Assembly: GCA_028284445.1 (NCBI GenBank)
Contig: JANQRS010000082.1
Location: forward strand, 19,482-83,481
DNA length: 64,000 nt
Reading direction: 5' to 3'
From: Calditrichia bacterium
GTDB lineage: Bacteria; Calditrichota; Calditrichia; RBG-13-44-9; J075
The notes below the pieces were generated by a model. It was not told the origin of the DNA. It did no database searches and worked only from the letters and a program-made list of their open reading frames with translations. Position 1 is the stretch's first letter. Each line of letters opens with the position of its first letter. The position numbers and the translations under genes were made by a program. This document shows, in pieces, positions 52,855 through 61,405 of this stretch.

Positions 52855-53406
52855 CTACTCCTTTTCTCGCTGATAGTAAGCCACGATGCTGGCCTTGGCC
52901 AGGGTGTTATTCCCCAGATAATAGCCGACGATTGCGGCATTGGTGTTTTCATCCAAGCCGAGTTTGTCCGCTTTCAGTGCGTGTACGGTGATAATATATT
53001 GGTGCAGGCCATGCCCTTCCGGCGGACAGGGGCCACCATAACCTTTTGCGCCATAGTCGGTCACGCTTTGAATGGCCCCGTTTGGCGCCAGATTTAATGC
53101 CGGATTGCCGGCATTGCTCACCAGTTCATTCACGTTCGCCGGTATGTCAAAAACCAGCCAGTGCCACCATCCACTACCGGTCGGTGCATCCGGATCATAC
53201 ATGGTGATGGCAAAGCTCTGAGTCCCCTCCGGGGCATTTTCCCAAGAGAGTTGTGGCGATTGATATTCCCCCGTGCAGCCAAATCCATTAAACTCTTCAG
53301 CTTTTGTCGCCTGACCGCCAAGATCACTGCTCGTTAACGTAAAGGTCTTTTGGCCGAAGCCTGCTGCGGAAACAAGCAGTAGTGTGCATATGATTCGATG
53401 AAGCAT
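52855..53406 (-). CDS. Exported PEBP (YbhB/YbcL, Raf-kinase-inhibitor-like) protein
   Basis: The 183-residue protein has a signal peptide (IICTLLLVSAAGFGQ) and a PEBP-like fold with conserved segments: YDPDAPTGSGWWHWLVFDIP (D-P-D-A-P plus W-H-W) and YGGPCPPEGHGLHQYIITVH (G-P-x-P-P-x-G-x-H). These line the small ligand pocket in the family. Bacterial PEBP proteins are of poorly known function; some bind phospholipids or act as inhibitors. The family call is firm. The gene is immediately downstream (on the other strand) of the repeat array and upstream of nothing obviously related. Confidence 0.86.
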   Translation of the reverse strand: MLHRIICTLLLVSAAGFGQKTFTLTSSDLGGQATKAEEFNGFGCTGEYQSPQLSWENAPEGTQSFAITMYDPDAPTGSGWWHWLVFDIPANVNELVSNAGNPALNLAPNGAIQSVTDYGAKGYGGPCPPEGHGLHQYIITVHALKADKLGLDENTNAAIVGYYLGNNTLAKASIVAYYQREKE

Positions 53407-53502
53407 TTTGTGATACCCCTTTGTTTATGTTGTTGCTAAAAATCTACGCTCTTAGCAAATAACAGGGGTAATGAGGAGGGCTCAAAAAGTTGTGCTAAAA
53501 GC

Positions 53503-54342
53503 TCATTTCGTCTGATACTGCTTGGGGGTCACACCGTATTTGCGTTTAAAGGCATTGATGAAATTGGACAAATTTTCATAGCCAACATCTTCGAAGATAT
53601 CCGTTGGCCGCAACGCCTTATCCCTCAACAAAAAGGCGGAATAGGTCAGGCGTTGATCCTGAAACCATTTGCTGGGCGACTCCCGAAAATGTTTGCGAAA
53701 TTCACGCTTGAATGTCGAAACACTCATATTTGAGAGGAAAGCCAGCTCCTGCAAGCTGAGCTTTTCGAACTTGTTATTTTCGACAACCTGGATGAAGCGG
53801 CTGGTTTGGTCGTCACTGCCGATGGTCAAGAAGCGCAAGAAATCCGTGCCAATGTGTTCGCATAAATAAAGCATGATTTCTTCGAATTTCACCGGCAATA
53901 ATTTCGCCTGAGTCTGCAGGGGCAACTTGAAAACATCAACCAGGCTTCGGACAAAAGAAGCGGTAAAATCATCATATGGAAAAGCCTGGACAATTTTAGC
54001 CGGCGAGGCATGCGGGACAACGATCTGATGTTTCTGAATGAAGTCGAGCATTGCAGTCCGAGAAAAGAACAGGAGCATACTTTCGTAATTCTGATTTTCA
54101 GCTGAGAGGCGTTCGGTCATCATACAATGTCCGGATTTCATGACAATGAAGTGCGAATCCCGGACAGAGACAACTTCATTGTCAGAAATCAGTTCCTTCT
54201 CCCCTTCCAGCAGAAAACTAAAGGTATGATTGGTCAGGTTAATCTTGACCCGCATATGGTTGGTCGTGGTCTGGTAATGGAAGAGGCGAACCGGCGTGGT
54301 GTCTTCTTCCATTAAGAAATCCGGTAGGGTGATGATGTCCAT
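53503..54342 (-). CDS. AraC-family transcriptional regulator
   Basis: The 279-residue protein has an N-terminal cupin-like ligand domain of ~165 residues and a C-terminal AraC DNA-binding domain with two helix-turn-helices (LSLQELAFLSNMSVSTFKRE and RPTDIFEDVGYENLSNFINAF, ending RKYGVTPKQYQTK). Its target is probably the PEBP gene just downstream on the same strand (96 bases), but that is only proximity. The start ATG lies in an AT-rich region that carries the GTGACTAAA-type array. No effector can be proposed. Confidence 0.85.
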   Translation of the reverse strand: MDIITLPDFLMEEDTTPVRLFHYQTTTNHMRVKINLTNHTFSFLLEGEKELISDNEVVSVRDSHFIVMKSGHCMMTERLSAENQNYESMLLFFSRTAMLDFIQKHQIVVPHASPAKIVQAFPYDDFTASFVRSLVDVFKLPLQTQAKLLPVKFEEIMLYLCEHIGTDFLRFLTIGSDDQTSRFIQVVENNKFEKLSLQELAFLSNMSVSTFKREFRKHFRESPSKWFQDQRLTYSAFLLRDKALRPTDIFEDVGYENLSNFINAFKRKYGVTPKQYQTK

Positions 54343-54451
54343 AGTGCATCGAGTGAATAGAGTTAATAAAATGAGCTAAAGTTAGAATGAACCAAAGTCA
54401 ATAAATTTAATCAAGTGCTCTAGAGTCAAGAGAGTGAGCTAAGTCAATAAA

Positions 54452-54532
54452 TTTAGTCACTTTAGTCACTTTAGTCACTTTAGTCACTTTAGTCACTTTA
54501 GTCACTTTAGTCACTTTAGTCACTTTAGCTCA
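54452..54532. repeat. TTTAGTCAC tandem array (8 exact units)
   Basis: Eight exact TTTAGTCAC units run from 54452 to 54523, followed by a variant unit (TTTAGCTCA). The left flank, 54361-54451, holds scattered related pieces such as GAGCTAAAGTTA and AATAAATTTAAT. It lies between the AraC gene and the LytTR response-regulator gene. The unit is the reverse complement of the one at 52746 and 63913. Confidence 0.85.
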
Positions 54533-54555
54533 ATCTATCAACTTTACTAATCAGC

Positions 54556-55263
54556 TCAGAGCTTAAGAAATCGCGTCACGGCGAGTTTGTACGCGCGCCC
54601 TATGGGCACAGTTATCTTTCCCAAACGAATTTGATTGCCTTCGAGCTCCGTGATTTTGCTGGTGGCGACGATGAACGATTTGTGAACACGCAGAAATTCG
54701 CTGCCGGTCAATAGCGCCTCAAGATCTGAAATCTTTTGTGGCGTTTTAATTTCCTCGCGTCGCAAGACAATCTTCGAGTAATTTCCGGCCGCCTCAATAT
54801 ACACAATGTCATCCAACCTTAGCTGATGATACTTCTTATCCCCCTTGATAAAGATACCTCGCTCCTGCTCATCAGCATTTGCCGGCGGTCTCTTGACTAC
54901 AGTCCGGGAGAACGCGTCCATCGCCTTATTTACCGCTTTCAAAAAACGTTCGAAGCTGAATGGTTTCAAGAGATAGTCACAAACATTCAGCTCGAATCCT
55001 TCAAGGGCATATTCCTGGTAAGCGGATGTCACGATCACCTGAGGGGGACTGTCCAAAGTGCGCAGGAAATCGAAGCCCTTTAACTTGGGCATGTTGATAT
55101 CGAGGAAGATCAAATCAACGCTGCGCTCGCGTAACAGGGAGAGGGCCTGAAGGGCGTCATAGCAATTTGCCTCCAGTTGTAAGAACGGCAAGTCCGTGCA
55201 GTATTTTTCGATCACGCGATGCGCAATGGATTCATCATCAACTATGATGTAGCGAAGTTTCAT
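54556..55263 (-). CDS. LytTR-type response regulator
   Basis: The 235-residue response regulator has an N-terminal receiver domain with acidic pair (VDDES), phosphoacceptor Asp55 in LIFLDINMPK, Thr/Ser in VTSAYQ and Lys in LLKPF, and a C-terminal LytTR DNA-binding domain (KYHQLRLDDIVYIEAAGNYS, LRVHKSFIV). It follows the histidine kinase gene with a four-base ATGA overlap, so the pair is one two-component system. The next genes (on the other strand, beyond the kinase) encode an ABC exporter, a plausible target by analogy with LytSR-like systems. Confidence 0.88.
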   Translation of the reverse strand: MKLRYIIVDDESIAHRVIEKYCTDLPFLQLEANCYDALQALSLLRERSVDLIFLDINMPKLKGFDFLRTLDSPPQVIVTSAYQEYALEGFELNVCDYLLKPFSFERFLKAVNKAMDAFSRTVVKRPPANADEQERGIFIKGDKKYHQLRLDDIVYIEAAGNYSKIVLRREEIKTPQKISDLEALLTGSEFLRVHKSFIVATSKITELEGNQIRLGKITVPIGRAYKLAVTRFLKL

Positions 55264-56531
55264 AGGCCCTCAAGCTCCAGCACAACGCAATAAATATAAT
55301 CATCTTCAACAAGTGCAGACAGCTTGTGATGATGTGGCAACAACAGGTCTAACCGTCTCCGTAAGTTTTTCAAGCCAATTCCCACCGGCCGCTCATCCTC
55401 GGCTTCAAAATTGTTCCGCAATTCAAAACGCAAGGTCCCATCCGTCGATGCCAGCTTAATATGAACAAAGGCATTCTCGGTCAACGATTCCACCCCGTGC
55501 TTGAAGGCATTCTCCAGCAAGACAATCAAAAGTAAAGGTGGAATATGAAGTGTCTCATCCGCAACATCCCGCTGAAAACGGATATCCAGATCACGCTGAT
55601 ACCTGATTTTGTGCAACTCGATGTAGTTTTCCAAATAGGCGATTTCATCACTGAGCGCGACCCGATCCTTCTGCCCTTCATAAATCGTATAACGCATCAT
55701 GTCTGACAATTTCAATATCACCTCCGGCGCCGAATCCGATTTCTCCACCGTCAGGCCATACAAATTATTGAGGGTGTTAAAAAAGAAATGCGGGTTGATT
55801 TGTGCTTTGAGAGAATCAACCTCCGCGCGAAGAGATGCCTCAGTGAGCGCATCTACCTTGCTCTTTTGTATAAAACGATCAACAACCAAATATAGCAGAA
55901 TGAACGCCGATGCGAATAACATGGTGACCACGATAACTGCTTCGGGAATCAGCGTTATCAGAATGGGAATGAGTAAAAGCAAGAATAACGCAGCCAGCAA
56001 GACCTTCTTGTCTGCAAAGCGTCGCCATCTGGCTGGATGACGCCTGACCTCAGCCGGCTTTTGCTGAGGCGAAGATACAATCTCACCCGTTATTTTCTTA
56101 CGCTGCCGGCGGATCTTGCTGATTGCAGAATAAGCCAAAGCCAACAACGTTATCACGACACAAAAGACAATCAGCTCTGCCCCAAGGCCACCATTATTGA
56201 GACTTGCCAGCAGTGCAATGGCAAAACTGAGCACCAACAAGATCGCGATCACGAGTTCCCTGCTAAAGCGGCCACTCGACAGCAAATTCCCAAGATGTTT
56301 GGCTGCAGTCTGCAAAAGGCTTCGCGGGGGCAAGGCTGAATCCTCGACGACATTTCGAGCTTGCAGGTATCGCTCGACGATCAAGTAGCCGAGTGTCGTT
56401 GTATATATGGCCGTGAAAAAGAAAGTCACTTGCACATCCGAGCGAACAAATAAACCCACAAATAGCAGCAAAAGCGCCAATAGCGTTAGCCCAACAAGAG
56501 CCTGCCGATTTATGTGCTGCAAAAGTCCCAT
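55260..56531 (-). CDS. LytS-type sensor histidine kinase
   Basis: The 423-residue protein has six or so membrane helices in the first ~215 residues and then a coiled-coil and a His_kinase domain with His248 in INPHFFFNTLNN, followed by an HATPase with ENAFKHG and a glycine box (PVGIGLKNLRRRL). There is no large periplasmic domain, so a signal in or near the membrane is likely. It is coupled to the LytTR regulator by overlap. The start ATG lies at the left end of the 332-base divergent region shared with the ABC ATPase gene. Confidence 0.87.
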   Translation of the reverse strand: MGLLQHINRQALVGLTLLALLLLFVGLFVRSDVQVTFFFTAIYTTTLGYLIVERYLQARNVVEDSALPPRSLLQTAAKHLGNLLSSGRFSRELVIAILLVLSFAIALLASLNNGGLGAELIVFCVVITLLALAYSAISKIRRQRKKITGEIVSSPQQKPAEVRRHPARWRRFADKKVLLAALFLLLLIPILITLIPEAVIVVTMLFASAFILLYLVVDRFIQKSKVDALTEASLRAEVDSLKAQINPHFFFNTLNNLYGLTVEKSDSAPEVILKLSDMMRYTIYEGQKDRVALSDEIAYLENYIELHKIRYQRDLDIRFQRDVADETLHIPPLLLIVLLENAFKHGVESLTENAFVHIKLASTDGTLRFELRNNFEAEDERPVGIGLKNLRRRLDLLLPHHHKLSALVEDDYIYCVVLELEGL

Positions 56532-56863
56532 AGCCTAGAATATCAAGAATCCTTGCCAGAAACAACCTTTATGGATGAACAACATGGAAATCAGGGTAAA
56601 CAGCAATGCTGCCATGTCAAACACCATCCACAGCAAACCAGATGTCATTTGACCAGCGTCCGTGGCTGTTTACCCCCGGAATTTGGTTTTGCTACGAAAG
56701 GGTTTTTAATGGCTTCGAAGCATCATTGACCTGCAAGCATTGATTACTGATGCCTGGCCGAAGTTCCCGTTATCCCACGGTGAAAGATAACGGGGAACTG
56801 TTGGCACATTAACAATAGGAATCAGCGATTATCACAACGCAGTTACAAATAGAGAGGAGCAAT
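56532..56863. other. Divergent intergenic region between kinase and ABC genes
   Basis: No gene seen. It should carry the promoters of the two-component pair and of the ABC transporter operon. A strong inverted repeat is visible at 56762-56799: AGTTCCCGTTATC with GATAACGGGGAACT, one bulge, loop of 11 bases. It lies ~65 bases before the ABC ATPase start and could be an attenuator or a regulator site. Confidence 0.5.
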
Positions 56864-57769
56864 ATGAATCTTTCCATTTCCGGACTTTCAAAAACCTATC
56901 CCAATGGAGTTGCGGCCCTAAGAAATGTGTCGCTGACTATTTCGAGCGGCATTTTTGGCTTGCTCGGACCAAATGGCGCCGGTAAATCCACACTAATGCG
57001 CATTCTCGCGACACTGCAGGCGCCAGACTCAGGGACCGTCCATTTGGGCGAACTCGATCTCCTAGAGCAAAAGTACGAGGTTCGCAGACAGCTCGGCTAT
57101 CTGCCGCAAGAGTTCGGACTGTATCCACGTATTTCAGCGGAAAGCATGCTCAACCATCTCGCGGTCTTAAAGGGCATTCGGAATACAAAAAATCGTCGCG
57201 AGGTTGTGCAGGCGGTCTTACACAAAACCAATCTCTTCCTTGACAGGAAGAAAAATCTCGGTGGATTCTCCGGGGGCATGAAACAGCGCTTCGGTATTGC
57301 CCAGGCGCTGCTTGCCAATCCACAACTGCTCATCATTGATGAGCCAACGGCTGGACTTGATCCCACCGAGCGGAATCGCTTTCACAACCTTCTCAGCGAA
57401 TTAGCTGAAGAAACCATTGTCATTCTCTCAACCCACATCGTGGATGACGTGAAAGAGCTCTGTTGCGATATGGCTATCCTTTTGAATGGGGAAATTCTGT
57501 TGCAGGCACCGCCGCTCGCTGCAATCAATGCATTTGCCGGAAAAGTATATCAAAAAAGCATCGGGAAAAGTGAGATGCCTCTATACCGGCAGCAATATCG
57601 GGTCATCAGCGAGAAGCTCTTTCTTGGTCAGCCGGTGATTCACGTTCTTAGCGACACACATCCGCGCAATGGCTTCCGGGAATGCACTGTTGATCTGGAG
57701 GATGTTTACTTCGCACAAGTAATTGAGCAAAATATGTCCCGTGCTGAAAGGAAATATCATGCTGTATGA
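56864..57769 (+). CDS. ABC transporter ATP-binding protein
   Basis: The 301-residue ATPase has Walker A GPNGAGKST near residue 35, the Q-loop, the signature LGGFSGGMKQR, Walker B LLIIDEPTAGLD and the H-loop His in STHIVDDV. It belongs to the CcmA/NatA-like subfamily that pairs with ABC-2 permeases. The product ends 11 bases inside the next gene, which encodes the permease-peptidase fusion, so the two form one transporter. It is divergent from a LytS/LytTR pair. The start has GAGAGGAGC upstream. Confidence 0.9.
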   Translation: MNLSISGLSKTYPNGVAALRNVSLTISSGIFGLLGPNGAGKSTLMRILATLQAPDSGTVHLGELDLLEQKYEVRRQLGYLPQEFGLYPRISAESMLNHLAVLKGIRNTKNRREVVQAVLHKTNLFLDRKKNLGGFSGGMKQRFGIAQALLANPQLLIIDEPTAGLDPTERNRFHNLLSELAEETIVILSTHIVDDVKELCCDMAILLNGEILLQAPPLAAINAFAGKVYQKSIGKSEMPLYRQQYRVISEKLFLGQPVIHVLSDTHPRNGFRECTVDLEDVYFAQVIEQNMSRAERKYHAV

Positions 57770-60700
57770 AATCATTAGATTTGAGCTTCAGTATCGGGCG
57801 AAACGTCCTGAAACCTGCGTCTATTTTGCGATCCTGTTCTTTTGCTCGCTATTTGCAGTTAATTTTATCTTTGAAGGGAATCTTTCACCCGTGAAGGAAA
57901 ACGCACCGCATATTATCGCATTTACTATGGCTGCGGCGGCGGGCATCTTTATGATGATCACATCACTGATCATGGGCATTCCGGTTCTGCGCGATTTCGA
58001 CTACAATACTGCGCCACTCCTTTTCAGCGCCGCCATGACAAAAAGCGAGTATCTTTTCGGTCGATTCCTGGGCTCTTTCTTGATCTTGCTCGTCGTTTTT
58101 GCTGCCTTGCCGCTCGGCATTCTTGCAGGTGAAGCGATGCCCTGGCGTGATGCTGGGAATCTACTGCCGTTTAATGCGCAAACGTACTGGCAACCGCTTC
58201 TCTATTTGGTGTTTCCCGCTCTTTTGTACAGTAGCATGATCTTCTTTGCCAGCAGCATTATCAGCCGCAAATTGATCGTTGTTTGCACGCAGGGAATACT
58301 CTTCTTCATTGCTATGCTATTGGCCAGAGCCATTGAAGATCCACTGCTCTCAGCGGTCTTAGACCCGTTCGGACTGCGACCGCTGCAGCTTGCCAGCCAA
58401 TTCCAAACAACAATCGAACTCAACAGCATGCCGCTTACCGTTGACGCCAACTTGATATACAATCGTTTTTTCTGGCTCGCCCTTGGGAGCCTTTCATTTG
58501 CACTAGCTGCCAGGCGTTTCAACTTTGACATTGTAAACAGCCGTACATCCAAGAAGCACGATGCAACCCCGGACCGGCAATTTCAATCGACATCGCCGAA
58601 TATCACCATACCGCCCGCCATATTATGCGATGGCTGGACAGACAGTTTAGCTCAATTGCTAAGCCATACCCGTTTTCACTTTCAAATCATTCTGAAAGAC
58701 ATGTGGTTTTGGGTGATTATGATTTGCGCGATAGTCATTGTTTTCATCAACAGTATTAATCTGGGAACCACCTTCGGCGTAGACAGCTATCCAACCACCT
58801 ATCTGATTGTCGAGGAATTGCAGGAAATGTCAATTTGGTTCTTCCTGATTATTTTGGTGTTCTTTTCGGGAGAGCTGATCTGGAAAGAGCGCGATGCCCG
58901 AATGGATTTGATTCAAGATGCCCTACCGGTATCCGATGCCATTAACCTGACGGGCAAATTCCTGGCCCTTACTTGTATTTACATCACGCTAATGAGCTTA
59001 CTGATTTTCTCCGGCATCGTCTTCCAAACTATCAACGGGTTTTACGAATATGAACCGCTTGTCTATTTTAGCGGTTTCTACATTGAAATACTGCCCTACT
59101 TCTTGCTCTACTCCTTCATTGCCTTCGCCTTCCAGGTGATGGTCAACCGAAAATTTGTCGCCTATATCCTGGTGCTACTCTTCCTCATAAGCACCATGCT
59201 CCTGGAAGTCTTTGGTTTTGATCACGGATTGTTCCGATTCGGTGGACAAAATCTCCATACCTATTCCGAGATGAATGGTTACGGCCATTTTCTCAAGCCG
59301 TACGCCTGGTTTAAATTGTACTGGCTGGCGTTTTGCATTGTTCTGTTTGTTGCAACCGTCATCTCCTCTGTGCGAGGAATCGACACATCGATCGCTGCAC
59401 GGCTTAAAACAGCCCGATTCCGCTTGACCAGGCCATTGTTTGCCGCCGCCTCCTTGGCAGCACTGATATTTTGCATGTCAGGCGGATACATCTTTTACAA
59501 TACCAATGTGCTAAACACCTATTTCACTCGCAGCATGCGGCATGACTTTCAGGCGAGTTACGAGAACACCCTCAAACGATTTGAATATCTTCCGCAGCCG
59601 AAAATCATTGCTGCAAACCTGCGGGTTGACCTGTTCCCGGCACGGCGAGCGTGGCGTGTTGATGGGCATTACATCCTGGTGAACAAGCACAGCGAGGGAA
59701 TCGATAAAATCCATGTCCAAAAACTGCCGGACGACGATCTGGCCATCGAAGTTCTCGAATTCAGTGAACATACCAGCGCGGATACAGTTCACAAATCTTT
59801 TGGTCACTACATTTACGATCTGGAGCGCACGCTTCTGCCGGGTGACTCCATAACAATGCGCTTCAGGCAGACCTTCACGACAAAGGGATTTGTTGAGAGC
59901 GGATCTGATCTGGGCATCGTTCATAACGGCACCTTCCTGAACAGCGATCTGCTACCGACCCTGGGCTATAGCCGGAAATTCGAATTAAGAGACAAAGGCA
60001 TTCGTGCAGATAAAGACCTTCCTCCCCGCCGGCAGCGGGCACCGCGAAATGACACGCGTGAGCTGGCCAACGCCAGATCCGGTGAAGACGGATATCAGAT
60101 TGATCTGGAAATAACAGTAATCACCGATAGTGACCAAATTGCACTTGCTCCCGGACAACTAAAAAGCACCTGGGAGGATGGCAACAGGGCATATTTCCAT
60201 TATAAAACGAAGCACCCCATTATCGATCTATACCCGATCATGTCCGCTCGCTATGAAGTCAGGCGCGAGCGCTGGTTATCATCGGACAGTCTAACAGCAG
60301 AGCCTGTGGATCTCGAGATTTATCATCATCCGGGTCACAAGTACAATCTTGACAGAATGATGTCAGCGATGAAGCGCTCCCTCGACTACTACAGTACGAA
60401 TTTCTCTCCCTATCAATATCAGCATCTGCGCATCGTCGAATTTCCCCGCTATCGCGAGTTCGCGCAATCTTTGCCGGGTATCATTCCCTTTTCGGAAGGG
60501 GCGGGATTTATCCTGGACATAGACGATGAGACGGATGTCGACATGTGCTTCTTCGTCACCGCCCATGAGGTGGCACATCAGTGGTGGGGCATGCAGCTTG
60601 CTGCAGCAAATGTACAGGGTAGAGGGATGATCCTTGAATCGCTGGCACAGTACTCCGCCTTAATGGTTTTGAAGCAGCACTTTCCACGAGAAAAAATCCG

Positions 60701-61349
60701 CCAGTTTCTGGCAACTCAACAGGACCTCTATCTGAAAGGGAGATCTCGTGCGCGGACAAAGGAACAGCCGCTCTCCCTGGTGGAAGCCCATCAATACGTT
60801 CACTACAACAAAGGGGCCATTAATTTCTATGCATTGCAAGAGCTGATTTCTGAGGACAGCGTCAATTTGGCCCTCGGACGCTTCCTTTGCGACTGGGGTT
60901 TTGGCAGCCGCCTTAGCAAAGGGCGATATGCCACATCGGCAGATTTGCTTCACTACTTCCGTGAGGTAACACCTGACACCATGCATGACGTCATCGACGA
61001 ACTCTTCAATCAAGTCATTCTCTATGATAATCGCATCGTCGCTGCGCAATACTCGAAAACAAATCAAGATAGCTACCTGGTAGAATTGGAACTCGAAGCA
61101 ACTAAAATTCAGGTGGATACACTGGGAAACGAATCTTCGCTCCCTCTTCGCAACTGGATAGAAGTGGCTATTTATGGGGAGGGGCAAGAAGGCAAAGAGA
61201 TCGCCCTTCATTCAGAGAGGTATTTCTTCGATACTGCCAGGAACTCGCTGCAAATCGCCCTCGATAGCAAGCCGACCAAAGCATCTATCGACCCTTTTCA
61301 CCTGCTTATTGATCGGCGCCCCGAAAACAACCATAAAACTCTGAAATAG
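57759..61349 (+). CDS. ABC-2 permease fused to an M1-family metallopeptidase
   Basis: The 1196-residue protein starts at ATG 57759 (GAAAGGAAA upstream); the ORF extends to 57723. The N-terminal ~590 residues are two ABC-2 permease halves with about 12 membrane helices. After the last helix (LFAAASLAALIFCMSGGYIF) comes an M1 peptidase module with zinc motif HEVAHQWWG (936-944) and third ligand Glu960 in LESLAQYSA. The exopeptidase GAMEN motif is absent, so aminopeptidase activity is doubtful. The peptidase should lie on the outer side. It is translated with the ATPase gene. This fusion is known in FCB bacteria, but its substrate is not. Confidence 0.87.
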   Translation: MLYEIIRFELQYRAKRPETCVYFAILFFCSLFAVNFIFEGNLSPVKENAPHIIAFTMAAAAGIFMMITSLIMGIPVLRDFDYNTAPLLFSAAMTKSEYLFGRFLGSFLILLVVFAALPLGILAGEAMPWRDAGNLLPFNAQTYWQPLLYLVFPALLYSSMIFFASSIISRKLIVVCTQGILFFIAMLLARAIEDPLLSAVLDPFGLRPLQLASQFQTTIELNSMPLTVDANLIYNRFFWLALGSLSFALAARRFNFDIVNSRTSKKHDATPDRQFQSTSPNITIPPAILCDGWTDSLAQLLSHTRFHFQIILKDMWFWVIMICAIVIVFINSINLGTTFGVDSYPTTYLIVEELQEMSIWFFLIILVFFSGELIWKERDARMDLIQDALPVSDAINLTGKFLALTCIYITLMSLLIFSGIVFQTINGFYEYEPLVYFSGFYIEILPYFLLYSFIAFAFQVMVNRKFVAYILVLLFLISTMLLEVFGFDHGLFRFGGQNLHTYSEMNGYGHFLKPYAWFKLYWLAFCIVLFVATVISSVRGIDTSIAARLKTARFRLTRPLFAAASLAALIFCMSGGYIFYNTNVLNTYFTRSMRHDFQASYENTLKRFEYLPQPKIIAANLRVDLFPARRAWRVDGHYILVNKHSEGIDKIHVQKLPDDDLAIEVLEFSEHTSADTVHKSFGHYIYDLERTLLPGDSITMRFRQTFTTKGFVESGSDLGIVHNGTFLNSDLLPTLGYSRKFELRDKGIRADKDLPPRRQRAPRNDTRELANARSGEDGYQIDLEITVITDSDQIALAPGQLKSTWEDGNRAYFHYKTKHPIIDLYPIMSARYEVRRERWLSSDSLTAEPVDLEIYHHPGHKYNLDRMMSAMKRSLDYYSTNFSPYQYQHLRIVEFPRYREFAQSLPGIIPFSEGAGFILDIDDETDVDMCFFVTAHEVAHQWWGMQLAAANVQGRGMILESLAQYSALMVLKQHFPREKIRQFLATQQDLYLKGRSRARTKEQPLSLVEAHQYVHYNKGAINFYALQELISEDSVNLALGRFLCDWGFGSRLSKGRYATSADLLHYFREVTPDTMHDVIDELFNQVILYDNRIVAAQYSKTNQDSYLVELELEATKIQVDTLGNESSLPLRNWIEVAIYGEGQEGKEIALHSERYFFDTARNSLQIALDSKPTKASIDPFHLLIDRRPENNHKTLK

Positions 61350-61366
61350 ATATCATCAACGGCCAT

Positions 61367-61394
61367 AGCCCCGGGCCGGCAAGCAGCCCGGGCT
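61367..61394. terminator. Hairpin between convergent ABC-fusion and permease genes
   Basis: AGCCCCGGGC pairs with GCCCGGGCT, with one extra C. It lies 18 bases after the stop of the permease-peptidase gene and 12 before the stop of the convergent permease gene. There is no T-run, so a bidirectional terminator is possible but not proven. Confidence 0.45.
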
Positions 61395-61405
61395 TCAGTC
61401 ACTTC

